64,000 bases of DNA from Rhodocollybia butyracea (GCA_015501585.1 JADNRY010000026.1:62001-126000), one strand, 5' to 3'. Shown: positions 10,644 through 22,820, counted from the first letter of the stretch. Program-made: numbers and translations. Notes: a model not told the origin generated them from the sequence alone.

Positions 10644-10930
10644 TCATCTATGCTGAATTGTGACGACTGAGTCGTGGACGTAGGACTGCCGCTTTGTTCC
10701 CATTAGCTCGTCGGCGGCCAAAGCGTATCGTCCTCTTTCTGGATTTTGGGTATCTTCACGATAATACACCTGAATGGCCTCCGCCCTCTGCCCATTGGCG
10801 CGGTATATATGTCCACGCACGCTACGAATAGTCATCTACGGGGTCCGATCAACGTCTGTGAAAGAATGAAGCAATGTCTGTATGAACTTACAGTACGGCT
10901 ATGAATTAGAGGGGTCTGGTTAATGCCCAT
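10644..10930 (-). CDS. Possible small two-exon gene of unknown function
   Basis: On the minus strand ATG at 10930-10928 opens 13 codons; a GTAAGT donor and a CCCGTAG acceptor (intron 10836-10891) join in phase to 10835-10644, giving 76 residues rich in Arg, Tyr and Gln. No domain recognised. A second minus-strand open piece (10559-10461) contains VLVVACGKKVAVRNIQNN, which looks like one WD40-type strand pair and may belong to the same or a lost neighbouring gene. Support is only the splice-phase agreement. Confidence 0.3.
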
Positions 10931-11121
10931 GATGTAGAATAGGGCCAACGTTGAAGAAAGAGGCGAGAACTACTTGTTATTCCGAGTTTTGTGAGACTTT
11001 ATATACATAAAGGTCATAATACGCTTTGTCCATTTTATCTTATCTAACATTCTTTGTCCAGGTATATATATAACGCCATTGATCTCCAAGAGCCACTCCA
11101 TACTTTTTTCTCTTATCTACT

Positions 11122-12668
11122 ATGGTGGACAAGCGCCCTCGTCCTGAAGATCCAAACGGTGTCCCAGATATGCCTGCGGTGAGAAACTCTGACAGTACAG
11201 CGAAGACGACGATTCACATCGAACCCGTTAGAATAAAGTCTTCGTGACAAGTCCAAATACCAAAGTGAAGGAGCTACAAGCGCAGATTGAAAAACTCGGC
11301 GAGGAAAAGAAGCGACTATGGTCTAGTTCTTTGGCAGAGATTCAAAAACGACAAGACGCCAACGATGCACTGAATATGCGCGTACAGACTTTGATGGATC
11401 AAATTCAAGAGCTCAATGAGGAAGCTGATGCACTAATGGTATTCTAAATACATCAAATATGTTTGATTACTCATTCTATCGCTTTATAGAAAGCGGAACC
11501 CGAAGGCCTAGAAGCAGCTGTGGAAAAGCAGGATGCGTTATACAAGGAGTTATTGAACTCCCAAGCCGAGGTCCGCGAGCTCCGTCTGAGACTGGGTACA
11601 TTGGAGAATAATCTTGAGGTACATATTTACCTTTAGATGGCGAGTTGCTGAAGTCGCGAATCATCATAGACAAAGTCTTCGTCACTACTACAGTCCGAAA
11701 CCGAGGTTAGCAAACTCCGTACGAAGGTAGCTACCCTGGAGAAGGATCCCAAGGTATTTACTCGCCCCTTCTAGATGGACCGTTCCTGAAAGACCTGGGT
11801 CCTTGTAGACAAAGAACTTATCCGGCCACAGCAAATCTCAAATTGTGGATTTGAGTACACGATTGAACGCAGATAAAGAGAGAGTACTTTGCAACACTGG
11901 TATGCAGACTGATTCAGAGAACGTATGTTGTCCTCTTTGTAGAATATCTGTAGTCTTTACCTTTCTTCATAGCCGTTATCCAATTGCCATGCAACAAGTG
12001 CAAAAGCGATATCATGCATTCTCAATGTAAGTGTAAACGCAAGTTATCAACAGGAAACTCATTCTCCTTGCGCGTTAGCCTTCTACCGAGGACGCGGAAT
12101 GTATGCTTTCTTTGTATCCGGATGATGCAAGGAAGCATCCTAATGCCAGACCTTGGCTACCACTTGCATTTGCGTACTTGAACATCAATCGGGGGTGGAA
12201 TACCGGGATATCGTGAGCAAATGGCTAAACCTGGAGCGAACTACAACTTGGGAAAGCCCTCTTTTGGGACTGAAGCCTGAAAGCCGGCCCAACGCGCTCT
12301 CAGCGTGGCAGAAAAAACGGTACTCAACTCGCGAGCCTGACTTCTCGGCCATAGGATTCATCACTTCCTTCTCGGCAGAGGTCTGGAAGTGGTGGATATC
12401 ACTTCAACCAGAGTGGCGCAGGATAGCACCCAGAGAGAAACCGAGTTCTCCTGATTTAAAGGTTGTTAGAACGGAGTGGATCCTGCTGGATAAGAAAGGA
12501 GTGAACGGCTGGTTCGGTTTGTTGGTTTGCATGAAATGGTGGAGGCTGGGATTGAACCGCATGACTGAGGAACAAGAGGAACTAAAAAGAGACTGGGTGA
12601 GGGCGATTCATGATATTTCGGTCATGATGGATGGCCTTGTCGCCTATCGAGCTTCCATAGGACAGTGA
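11122..12668 (+). pseudogene. Coiled-coil protein with C-terminal Trp-rich agaric domain, one frameshift
   Basis: Exons 11122-11178, 11232-11438, 11490-11618, 11670-11753, 11809-11922, 11973-12026 and 12079 onward all join in phase 0 through GT-AG introns of about 50-55 nt. The first five exons give a coiled coil (KVKELQAQIEKLGEEKKR...). Then comes EDAECMLSLYPDDARKHPN followed by RPWLPLAFAYLN and, in another frame, YRDIVSKWLNLE, a long segment with EVWKWWISLQPEWR, VRTEWILLDKKGVNGWFGLL and a final helical part. This combination recurs in mushroom genomes without an assigned function. The frame changes by one base at a G5 run near 12190-12194; otherwise the gene looks whole, so a sequencing slip is possible. 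Confidence 0.55.
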
Positions 12669-14256
12669 TCAAGTCCCTGTGGATAATGTCGTTGGCAGGT
12701 AACTACTATTGTACTCGGTATTGTAGAACCTTCCCGATGTCTATTTTTTGTAGTGTCAGAAACCATGCGACTTCTCTAAAAAGAATCTAAATCATAGATG
12801 TGCGTTCCGCTTTGGACCTAATTAGGTGGAAACGTTCAAGGGAGTCTTGCTAATGTACCGCTGTAGAATACTTAGGACTGGCTCAACGATTAGACTCATA
12901 ACGCAAAGGCGTATAAGGTATAACGGGTAGCGCCGGCACGCAGCAAGGCCCGCTACCCTGCCGACGTCAAAGCATCGCATCGCTAATTGCTAGTAAGTTA
13001 GTATATCAATAATAGTACTCCGCTCAATCCTCATCTGATCCGACATGAACATGAACCTTTCCGCCAACAGTTTCTGACCAGAGCTGAATGCCTTCGTAGT
13101 CCGATCCAACTTGGTTGAAACATTGAAGAGACTGATCAACAGCAAAGGAGGACCGAGTATCTGAGATAGCGAAGAGACTGATTGAGGAAGACGTAAAGAG
13201 ACTGATCGATGAAGAGAAGTCAAAGAGACTACAAAGAGATTGATTGACAAGAACTGATTTTGAAGATGCATAGATACATAGGCGTCCGACAAGAACTCGA
13301 AATGTGGACAGCAAGCTACCCGTTGAGAGGAAGGTGTAGCGGCAAAGATCGATCTCTATTAATACAAACCACCATGAAATCGGTCCAAATACTACCACTA
13401 CTTACTACTAGAAATGGCTGGCACAAAACCCCACTACCACCATGCTGTCGAATCGTTGAACTTTTCGCTTAGCGTTCGCAGACGATTCTGATCGTGTACA
13501 ATTACTTACAGTTGTAGCCTTGCTTCATGCACGGTAACCCTATGGACCTTCGATGAAACTGCGGATACCGTGAATACAAGCCTCTGAAGAATTTTGCTAA
13601 AAATACTTGTCCTAGATACAATGTTTAACCACGGCAAAAACTGGCATAGGGCTCGTTCCGGCCAACGTTCGACCAGAAACTCGCAACTACTCCTGACTTT
13701 ACAAGTACTTTTCCATAAAAATGCGCTGCTCACAAAAGAAGAGATTTTGACGGCAAAGATGCATCAAAACATCCTCCGGTGTCTCGAAAGAGCCATTGCA
13801 TGCTGTAGGATCATGCTATGGAATCGCTAAGATACCAACAGAGAGGCGAGGAGAAATACAGATGCATTTTCTTCCTTCTGTATTGACAATGGAAGAGCGA
13901 TGGCATGTCTTGCGAACATAACCAGAAGAAATAGGCACTGCTCATCGGATGCTCATCGGTGTAGAAAGAAACCTACGTTACCGTTCAGGCTAGTCAGATT
14001 ATCAGCTGAATGATACAAATCTGCGGCTCAGAGTTGCAGTCCTTGTGTGAGCATACCCAATTGCAAGTTATAATTATTTACAATATCCAGAGCATTCTAT
14101 CTATCAATCTCTTGGAAGGAGGGAGGTAAGTATGCGTCGACCGAATATTATAAGAAACCATTAAAAATGTACTGACATATTGTAATGATTTAGTTAAACC
14201 TAGGGCGAATTATTTTACACCGATTAAGAATTGTACGCTGTACAGTTCCTTCTCAA
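12669..14256. other. Gene-poor region with repeated AAGAGACTGAT motif
   Basis: No supported gene in about 1.6 kb. 13110-13245 holds several irregular copies of AAGAGACTGAT(C/T)GATGA; a similar piece occurs at 50492-50520. 13939-13959 carries a doubled CTCATCGGAT/CTCATCGG motif related to the GAGCGTCCGATGAG motif found near 26.0, 50.2 and 51.8 kb. Open frames here (for example 13024-13398, minus) run through the repeat and are not credited. Confidence 0.5.
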
Positions 14257-15224
14257 TCACGTTTTCATCTTTCCCTTCTTCTGAGCTTCGGCAGCCACTT
14301 TCTCCAACTCTTCCTTATGCAAGGCGGCTTTGCAAACTTTGAGGCGATTTTTGATGAAATCATTCAGCACCCAATGGTCACGATATTCATCGAGAAGTGG
14401 ATACTTCGAGATCGCCTAACAGTATCACTTGATGAGCAGCAAAATGAAGGAGAATTGACTGATGCTCACCTGGGCCTGCACAGCCTCGAGTTTAGTGGCT
14501 ATTTGTTGAGTGATAGAAATGGTACAGTCAAGTTTGTCGTTGACCAGTTTGTTAATAAATGCCTGGTAATATGGGCCAAATTTAACGAATCCACAGAACA
14601 GCGTCAGTCAGTGGTGCTTACCTTGATTTTGTCGTACTTTTCATCTGTCCACTGCAGTTGAACTCGTAGGTTATACCCCCCTCTTCCCGGGCGTCCCACC
14701 TCACCTGGAGGCTTTGGAACCTTGTTGTCAATATTGGAGTCCGATTCATCGGTCTGTTCTCGAGGGGCCTCAGAGGGGACAGGAGTGCTGGACCTCTGGC
14801 GATCTCGAGAAGGCCCAGAGGGCACAGGAGTGCTGGACCTCTGGTGATCTTGAGAAGGCCCAGAGGGCACAGGAGTGCTGGATTGCTGGCAATCCCGAGA
14901 AACTCCGGAGGGCCCAGGAGTGCTGGACCTCTGGCGATCCCGAGAAGCTCCAAAGGGCCCAGGGGTGCTGGACCTCTGAAAATGAACCACCTTCTTGGTC
15001 TGTGGTTGCTCTTGGTTCTTGTCATCAAGATAATTACAAAATATGTAGTCTGAGTGTTGTTCTGAACTGTAAGAATGATCAGAGCCTGTATTGGAGGGCT
15101 GATATTCAGGATATGGAGAGTGAGGGTATGGTGATAGCCCGCGAGCACTGCGACGAGGGGAGCGAGTAGGTCCTGGAGAAGACACAGAAGGAAGAAAAGT
15201 ACGACGACGGTAGTGGCTTGACAT
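14257..15224 (-). CDS. Hypothetical agaric protein with 15-residue Ser/Pro repeats
   Basis: Three minus-strand exons, 15224-14622, 14562-14470 and 14415-14257, join in phase (201+31+53 codons; 284 residues). An upstream in-frame ATG at 15272 would add 16 residues. The first exon encodes an Arg/Ser/Pro-rich region and five repeats of about 15 residues of the type SSTPxPSGxSRDxQ, coded by 45-bp DNA repeats. The last exons carry KYPLLDEYRDHWVLNDFIKN followed by a Lys-rich tail. Segments like YPxLxxYxxxWxxxDxIxxxLK are frequent in agaric hypothetical proteins, many linked to transposons. Function unknown. All splice sites are standard (GTAAGC, GTGAGC donors). Confidence 0.6.
14766..14985. repeat. 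45-bp tandem repeat, about five copies, within a coding exon
   Basis: Units of the form GGACCTCTGGCGATC...GGAGTGCT repeat in register with the reading frame. Differences between units are mostly single bases, so the array is moderately old but still in frame. Confidence 0.85.
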
Positions 15225-15272
15225 GTTAGATGCAAGTAAAGGATACTGGACGTTGAAGCACAAGAACTTCAT

Positions 15273-15653
15273 TTATATGGAACTAATACAACAGGATGCC
15301 TTTGTTGTCAAAGGCAACAGCGATCTGCAATGATAGACAAAGCAAAACGGCCAAAGCCCAATCGAATATCAACGCGCAAAGATCCACCGACTTGCTTTAT
15401 TTGACCTTCATCCACTTGGAACCGTTGAGTTGGTGGTCCTTGATGGTTCCTGAGTCGGATTCTTGGATGAACTGGACCATCGGCAGGCAGTGAGGCTGCC
15501 CTGAAAAGGCTGGAAAACGTGACTTGCTGAAACGTGTTACCGCCTCTTAATACCTCTTTCATGAGCTAAGGCCATTGTCTTGCTCAATTATAAATATTCC
15601 CGACGAAAAATGCCTTCTTACATTTTTTACAACCCCTCGCTCCCACCCTTGTT
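15273..15653. other. Divergent intergenic region
   Basis: Lies between a minus-strand gene (left) and a plus-strand WD40 gene (right), so it should contain both promoters. A minus-strand frame of 84 codons (15562-15308) is open but unrecognised. Confidence 0.4.
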
Positions 15654-17323
15654 ATGCTTTTCCGTAAATCGAAGTTCTACAAAAAAACTGCAACCCTTCG
15701 AGGTCCTCAAGATGCCGTAAGTGCACTTTTGTTCTCTGCCCATGGCAGATTCATTGCTGCAGTTGGTGCATTGAGATTATTTTTATTTCAAAACTACGTG
15801 TTTACACCTTTTTCAGGTCATGGTGGCGCTGCTGTCTGGAACGCTGCTACATCCTCTCCGGTGAGTGTGCCTTCTACAGTGGTTCAAGTGAGCCCATGAC
15901 AGCAAAAGCGGATATTTGACTGCGCGTTATGGATGTACTTCAAGCATCCACGAGACGAGCACATACTTGTTCTTGGGTCGTTACATGGTAATATTGTATT
16001 TCTTAGCTGGAATGCTGAACAAAATGTGCGTAAATTGCGCATACTCTTTGCTCTTTGTTGTTCAAGTTTTATTTTAATGGCAGGCGTTCAAAACTTTTCT
16101 TCATTTGCCTCCGGAAAACGAGGGTAAAGGAATAATATCTATGGATGTTTACGAGAAAGAAGTCGATCAAGGAGAAGGGTTTTTCGTAGTTGCCACTGTA
16201 GATGGGCGCGTTCATCTGAGAACTCTGTCTTCATCTGGGGTCCACACCATCTTCTCAACTTTGGTTGACAGAAACTTTGATATGGGTGCTGCTCGCTTTT
16301 GTAAGATTACACACGATATCTATTTGTTCGCTGCTACTGGTGGTAAAATGTGAGTAGTCGATTTTGCTTTATCTTAATCTTCAAATTCTCAGCTTTTCTA
16401 GAATACGACTTAATTGCCGGTCGGGCGAAACAGTGTTCTCAGATGATTGCGGACCGAATACCATGTAAATAGCCTTTCTCTGTCGACCCGTCGCGTTTTA
16501 CTTAGTACACACAGGGCTTCGATATCCATGAACGGTTCCGGGAAGCGTTTCGTTGCTTGGACCAGAGAGGACTTCAAGATGTTCCGCCTAGAAGACAATG
16601 AACACATCCAGACTTATGTTGGTGAGAAACCCAGAGTTTTTGTTGTCAGGGATGCAGCATTCAGTGAAGATGGGCTGGTATTTGTTGGAGGAACAGATAA
16701 CAGAGTTGCAACTGTGTTCAACGTCAAACCTGGTGCCATAGTTCAGACACTTGAATATCCAGGTGGAGGCCTTGTACAACCAGTAGCGGTGCGATCTCCT
16801 CCTCACATCACAAGGCATAATTTTTCCAAAACCCTTGTAACGTAGGCATACGCATATCCTGACGCGTTCACTATCGCCATTGCTGGGTCCACCGTTGACC
16901 ATCCTGCCGAAGTACTACCTTTCAAGAAACCTCGCACGAGGCTTCTAACGATCTCTGGCAACATTGAAGCTGCAGCAAAGGAGCCGTACTTTCTTAATTT
17001 GGATTGGGGCTTTCTTAATTTTCGACTCAGGATACCTAGAGCTCTTCGATCTTGTATCTGGAGTTTTAGTCTGCTGGTTGTAGCTGTAGTTGCTGTTGTC
17101 TCTATGCTGTCAGGCTGGTTTTTTGTGGCAAGTATATATTACCCCGAGGTCCGTCTGTCCAGAATCTATTGAATTATACTAACTATTGGCTCAGATTGGG
17201 TCAATTCAGTCGGCGACTATTCTTCCTGAATCTACTGGCTCTCAAGGAGAGGTACCTCCATCCTCCTTGGGCGTCCAACGATATGACAGCTTTCAGGCTG
17301 AGACAACTCCTGTAGTCACTTAA
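15654..17323 (+). CDS. WD40-repeat protein with C-terminal transmembrane segment
   Basis: Eight exons agree in phase: 15654-15765, 15817-15860, 15909-16025, 16084-16349, 16402-16464, 16515-16788, 16846-17148 and 17195-17323; 435 residues. WD40-type repeats are visible: DAVSALLFSAHGRFIAAVG with GGAAVWNAATSS, ILVLGSLHGNIVFLSWNAEQN, FFVVATVDGRVHLRTLSS, ISMNGSGKRFVAWTREDFKMFRLED and FSEDGLVFVGGTDNRVATVFNV. Near residue 360 a hydrophobic stretch (LLVVAVVAVVSMLSGWFFV) predicts a single membrane anchor, followed by a short polar tail. The last intron has a perfect TACTAAC branch point near 17178. The gene looks intact; partner and role unknown. Confidence 0.8.
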
Positions 17324-18442
17324 TCTGGCAGCTTTCAGGCTGAGGTTAATGGCGTGATTGTTTTTGGTTATTGACCAGTTTTTCTTCCGAAGGTGGTCGA
17401 TTATGATATGTATTGTTCACTGGTACAAATATCTTACATTGCAGACTATAAATATAATTCCCGCTCCATAGTGCCGCAATATCTCAATCCTAAGAAGCAA
17501 GCTTTTAGTGATGCAGTAACACAGAAAAAGAATATCTTACTTGTCCAAGACTAAGAACAACAGCCAGGCCTGGGCAAAGGTTCCATCTGGCTGTATGGCC
17601 CACAACCCATTCAATGTTGATAATCTCCAGCTTGTCAATAAATGATTGAGAAACCAATTTGGCCTCAAAACCGAGATTTTGAAAGCGAGCAAATGTGTCT
17701 CCAGCGTGGTGAGATGATGATTTGCTGCACCATATTGCTAACTTTTTCTTACTGTGGAGTGAAAATATGTGTTGTATCCGACCTGGAACCCAGTCCGCTT
17801 TCAAATTTCCCTCAGGTTTATAAGCGATGTAGCTGTTGCCTTGGGCAATTGCGCTGGGAGTGTTGAAAAAGCCTCTGGATGCAGCCACCTGTGAGAAACA
17901 CTGGATATCGTGTGTTCCAGCCACACGGGTCAGTTCGACAGGTGGAGGGGTGGACAAGACCTTGTCACCGTCGGTTTCTGGTCTTCTTCCGGGTGAGGTC
18001 AGGGATTCATCATCTGTGAAACCTTCATCCTCATCCCAATCTTCATCATCACTCCTGGGGCTCTTGTTAGATCCATATGCTTTCCCAAAATATCCCTTAG
18101 TTGTTTAAGTTCTTCTGGGCAGTCAGGTCGTAGAAGCCACTGTCGGAAGGTTGCACCTTTGTAAAAGGAATGCGATATGGTTTGCTCCAACTCCCCTACG
18201 CATCGTGAGTCAAAAGACCACAAAATTCCACTTTCTGAGAATGCTTACCAGATTTATGATTGGTAGGAGTCCTTTGCAGTCTTCCTATCTGGGTTTCAAA
18301 AGGAAAGGCCCACCAATTTCGAACGGTGCCAAACAAATCCATAAAATCATACACGTGGAAAGCCAAGTGGTGCGATGGAAGAATAAATCCTGGAAATTTG
18401 CTCTTTAGACCAAGGACGTGACGCCAAATGCAGTTACAATAA

Positions 18443-19352
18443 GGCCCCGTTCTGTAACTTTGATACGACAGGGTGATTTGACAACAAAATGTGAGATCCA
18501 ATTTGTCGCAACTGATGCGACTTCGATGTGAGATTAATCCGGCCGCCCAAATTTGATGTGAGATTAGTACCCGGCGGCCGCCATCGCGCCTTTAACAAGC
18601 TTCTATCCTTTCTCTCCTCTTCTGTATGGCTTGGTTGCGAAGTGGGAAAGCTTCCAAGGCTACAGAAAAGGGCCTTGGTAAAAAAAAAATAGCAGCTTTT
18701 ACAGTAATTGCTGCTGTAGCAGTCGTCACAGTTCATTTAGCCGGAAATTCAACCCGCCGACCTCTTATGAATGGGTCATTCAAAGGAGAGCATTTTAGTG
18801 CAGGTTCCTTCCATCCTCCATTGTCTGTCGTGTTCCCTTCCTCCTTTTGGTCCAACAGGACGGCGACCATGATTCTATCATCCTCTGTAGAGAAAATAGC
18901 ACGAGGCTTCTTTTCTGGTTTCTCCAAGGCCGGTTCAGGTCCAGGATCTTTGGCTTTATTGGTTTTCTTTCTGGGTTTTGCCGTGGTGCTTTTGCGACTC
19001 GGTTTTCGAGTGTTGCCTGTACCGGTGGTTTTCGAGGTTTTCTTCTTCACAGAGATCAGAGATTTAGGATCAAAATTCTCCTTAGTAGGGTCATTGTTGT
19101 TAGGACCTGGATCATCCTCATCAGCAGGAGATGGTGTAGCCATAGAAGAGGGAACGGAACAGCAAGAAACAACGGTGAGATCACGCCTATCACGCCTGTC
19201 ACATCTCTCATGCGCGATTTATCATTTACGGAACACGAAATCTACGAGATAACACACATATATTTGACATTTCTACATCTCAACCAATCTCACAGATTTT
19301 AGCAGGGAAATCACTCTCACACGCTGTCGCATCACAGTAACAGAACGGGGCC
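18443..19352 (-). mobile_element. 910-bp PIF/Harbinger-type element with TAA target duplication
   Basis: Ends are GGCCCCGTTCTGT...ACAGAACGGGGCC. About 29 of the outer 33 bases of the two termini pair as inverted repeats. Each end is flanked by TAA (18440-18442 and 19353-19355), the 3-bp duplication typical of PIF/Harbinger. It carries one minus-strand frame but no transposase. Removing the element and one TAA rejoins the flanking transposase codons in frame, so the boundaries are well supported. Confidence 0.85.
18733..19143 (-). CDS. Myb/SANT-like DNA-binding protein of the Harbinger-type element (fragment)
   Basis: 136 codons, starting MATPSPADEDDPG. Residues 25-75 are very Lys/Thr/Pro-rich (nuclear-signal-like). 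Residues 80-115, around FSTEDDRIMVAVLLDQKEEG and GGWK, resemble the first helices of the Myb/SANT-like domain that accompanies PIF/Harbinger transposases. The frame ends soon after, so the domain is incomplete or continues in a spliced exon not seen. Confidence 0.5.
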   Translation of the reverse strand: MATPSPADEDDPGPNNNDPTKENFDPKSLISVKKKTSKTTGTGNTRKPSRKSTTAKPRKKTNKAKDPGPEPALEKPEKKPRAIFSTEDDRIMVAVLLDQKEEGNTTDNGGWKEPALKCSPLNDPFIRGRRVEFPAK

Positions 19353-20944
19353 TAAAGATCACGTCTTTCCGGACTCAAAGAGTTTTGGGATATGAGAATG
19401 GCTGCACACGTTAATTGCATCAAAGTATCTAAAACAGACAACATATCATTGGAATCCATTGCCGATATAGGAGAGTCTTTATCCCAGAGACTAATCAAGG
19501 CAAGGGGAAGATGGATGGAGAATAGAGCCCGCCAATGGTCGGCTTTGAGTGTCCCCGCACGCGCGGTTCCCACCATAGGCGGAGGCCTTGCGATCCAAGA
19601 AGGAATAATTACTTCTTTTACCGCCAATTGGACTCGTTTCAGGGTGCCTGATGAGTCAACAGCGGCTCGCACCAACGGTTTTAATGGTTTGGTCATTCGC
19701 TGCATTCGAAAATAAACTATTAACTTCAACATTATAGCTGACCCACTTACCCAGGATACGAGTTCTTCGATTAGCTCGGCCTTCCCAAAATTTCCGACCA
19801 GTAATCTATTCAGGTCAATGCAGACGAAAGCTAAAGCGCTCACGGACATTCGCTCCAACGTTTGCGCCAAGTTTCCAATTGGTTTACCCTTTTGGTTGAC
19901 TACAGGTTGTGTCAAGTGTCCATGGATGGCGCCGATATCGCAGGTAGACTTGTAGTTGAGGCGAGCTGTGAGCTCCGCCAACAGATCTGCGCGGTTTTGC
20001 GGAGTAAGATTCTGCAACTTGTTCATCAGTTGAATGTTTTCGTGCTGGGCGTTCAATTCTGCCCATGGAATCTCCGGAAGTTCACTTTTCGTTGGCATAA
20101 AATGTGACCAAGCGAACTGGGCTTTTTCCACGTCATTTATGCGCTGCATTTTCCAATCTTCGATTAGTTTGATCCTATAGATTGCAATAAAAGAATAATG
20201 TACCCAAGAAATGAGAGCCTCAGCCATAGCATTTTTTGATATGTCCCGTTTTCTGAGTACAGGAAGAAGTGATAATTTTTTCCTTTTATCACCTGGAAAG
20301 TGGTTCAAGTCATTACAGACATATGCAAGAGCGGCCCATTTGCGGCTCGAGATATATTTCTGCAAGGACCATATGTCAGTTTCAGAGGTAGGTGCCTCCG
20401 CAGAAAGGCGCTGGTGCAAAGTGGAGACGTGGTCCCAGGCCCAACGGTCCAAGTCAATCTGAGCTTTGAGGTTTTCCATTCGAGATTGGCGTGAAGTTTG
20501 AACATTTAGAGGTATAGATTTCCAAACGAGAATGGAGAGCCGTTGATCCTCTACTTGGGGCATCTCCTCTATCCAATTGCTCAATTTACTGGGGAGCTTC
20601 TCTAAAGAACCGAAAGGGGAAATGTGGGATGGATGAGGAGGGTACTCAAAGTCATAGTAGAAAGCAATGTGACCATATCTAGCTTTCTTCAAGTAGTCCA
20701 CTCCCAGGTCTTTGCTTGCTTCAGCTAAACCGCTTGTTTCTTCATCGAACCCAGGTTGCTCTGAGTCTACTCCTTTGTCTTTGCTCCTTTCAGCTAGACT
20801 GCCTGTTTCTTCATCGAACCAGGTTGCTCTGAGTCTACTCCTTTGTCTTTGCTCCTTTCAGCTAGACTGCCTGTTTCTTCATTGGATCCAGCTTGCTCTG
20901 AGTCTACTCCGGCGTCTTCGCTCCCGTCAGCTGGACCACTTTTT

Positions 20945-21214
20945 TCTTTACTTTTTCCTTTTCCTTTTCCTTTTCCTTTTCCTTTTCCTTTTCCTTTTCC
21001 TTTTCCTTTTCCTTTTTCCTTTTCCTTTTCCTTTTCCTTTTCCTTTTCCTTTTCCTTTTCCTTTTTCCTTTTCCTTTTCCTTTTTCCTTTTCCTTTTCCT
21101 TTTTCCTTTTCCTTTTCCTTTTCCTTTTTCCTTTTCCTTTTCCTTTTCCTTTTCCTTTTCCTTTTTCCTTTTCCTTTTCCTTTTCCTTTTCCTTTTCCTT
21201 TTCCTTTTCCTATT
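20945..21214. repeat. (TTTTCC)n microsatellite, about 270 bp
   Basis: Nearly pure CCTTTT hexamers with occasional extra T. Because the unit is six bases, all strands and frames stay open and read as Phe/Leu/Pro or as Gly/Lys/Arg/Glu-Lys strings; those frames are not genes in their own right. Confidence 0.95.
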
Positions 21215-22496
21215 CCTAACGGCAAATAGCGTGTCCCAAAATGGTGCTGAAGATTGAGGCAGACCATGGACAACACGCCCGTAGAACTGGTCTTACCTCT
21301 GAGGCGGTTTCCCTGGGTATTGAAAAAGTCAGCGTGGAAAAGAAACACCCAACGACCTTCTTCGCCTCAGTCGGCAATGAATAGTTCACCATCATCTGCG
21401 GTGAAGCTATGTAGAAAAGAACCGTCTTTAATATCGCCTTTCACAGATGGCGGACTGTCATCGCAACCAATCGCCATATTCCTCAATGCTAGGCAGCGCT
21501 ATAAAGCGGCCAAACCATTCCAAGAAAGGATAGTAGGCTAGATCCTTAAGTGGCTTGCCACTACTTTTTATCAAAGGTTCTCCACAAGGCTCCGAGAGCT
21601 TTGTATAACGCTCGTGGCAGTGCGTTGGATATACAGGCTGTGAAGTTCCATTTGGATAGGGAGGTGGATAAGTACAAGCACACGCAGGGCATATGGCATA
21701 CAGCACGCTGTCGACATTGAGGTTGAACTTGCTCTCTAACATAGGAATGGATTCTGGAATGTTGTTTAGAGCAAGTTTTTGTAGAGCGTTAGGGCCTCTG
21801 TCGAGTAACGTGATATAGTAGCCAAAGATTTTGAACCCTTTTAGCACCGCTCCACCCCCACGTCTGGCAGTCCCTTCGAAGACTCATAGGGCAAGGGTTA
21901 CACAGAATGCAATGAGACACTTCAGTCACCCCTTTCAATGTCCACTAGCCAATACTATCCCTAGACTATCCAGAGTGGGATATATATTAAAGTTTACAGT
22001 GTGTACCATGTTTCATTGCAAAATGCCACTTATGTGGAAAAAAGAAATCATAGTATAAGTCTACTATGGACTGTAGTACAAGACCAAATAGACATCTCAA
22101 ATTGTTCTGTTTGTGATGTATGTGGAAAGTTATGATTTCCTCAGTCGTTGGCATTCCCCAATGATGTTGAAAGATGATCACACCAACAATGATTCTTCCT
22201 CTCATAATTTATAACTACAATGTACATGCTTCTAATTTTTTTGAAATCCTGAATAGACAGTTACACAACATATGTGTATGTAAATTAATTTCCATATAGA
22301 AGGTAATAGCTCATACATTATTTGAGGTTATTTGAATTTGAAAGTACATGTACAGGCTAAAGTTGTGCAGAAGCTTTGTCTTTCTCTCCCAGCCAGCCTT
22401 TGTTCCCTGTCCAATGGTCACAATGGCATCCACTCCTTGATCCAATTCATGCTATCGGAACCACTGAACTGAGACATATTATAGGTCATCCAAGAC

Positions 22497-22676
22497 TGGT
22501 AGTACCAAACTCGATAATACCAGACCCGGTAGTACCAAATCCGGTAGTACCAAGCTCGGTAGTACCAAGCTTGGTAGTACCAAATCCGGTAGTACCAAGC
22601 TTGGTAGTACCAAATCCGGTAGTACCAAACTCGGTACTACCGGAGCTTGGTACTACCGAGCTCAGTAATACCGAAG
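22497..22676. repeat. Left subterminal array of 15-16 bp GGTAGTACC units
   Basis: About ten units such as GGTAGTACCAAGCTC and GGTAGTACCAAATCC in direct orientation, followed by two or three units in the inverted form GGTACTACC. The core is almost palindromic. Confidence 0.85.
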
Positions 22677-22820
22677 TCAAGTAGCAAATTTAACATCATC
22701 TTAAACCAAATTCATGTATTTAGGGTTAATATAAATATTAGTACTTGACGAAACATACATAACATAGAAAAAAAGCACAGATATTTATATAATTGCTGGG
22801 CGCCCACGGCGACTCTTCAG

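Larger units (their letters stand above)
17505..21847 (-). pseudogene. Plavaka/Tnp2-like (CACTA-type) transposase gene, internally deleted and interrupted
   Basis: Minus strand. N-terminal part (21847-21458) has the Cys-rich block CPACACTYPP...HCHERY...PCGEPL; 21420-21216 gives DGSFLHSFTADDGELFI and NLQHHFGTRYLPLGI, typical of this family, with an in-frame TGA between them. Then a TTTTCC microsatellite replaces the expected catalytic middle. C-terminal part (20701-19356) has two LAYVCNDLN/LAFVCIDLN motifs and IIPSWIARPPPMVGTARAG followed by LKADHWR; after the inserted element it continues 18439 onward with LPSHHLAFHVYDFMDLFG, WWAFPFE and GRLQRTPTNHKSG. A one-base shift lies near 18098. Without a catalytic core it cannot be active. 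Its upstream exons are probably those at 24892-25651, beyond another insertion. Confidence 0.7.

Noticed and set aside
13024..13398. A 124-codon minus-strand gene
   Set aside because: Much of it is the AAGAGACTGAT repeat read backwards; no splice or domain support.
20712..21348. Long open frames on both strands through the TTTTCC tract, reading as Phe/Leu-rich membrane proteins or Lys/Gly/Arg/Glu repeats
   Set aside because: A six-base unit free of stops keeps every frame open. Only the minus-strand flanks resemble a real protein, and those belong to the broken transposase.
22497..22676. GGTAGTACC units as a CRISPR or operator array
   Set aside because: Units are too short and directly abutting, and they recur in inverted form near the other end of the same element, which fits subterminal transposon repeats.
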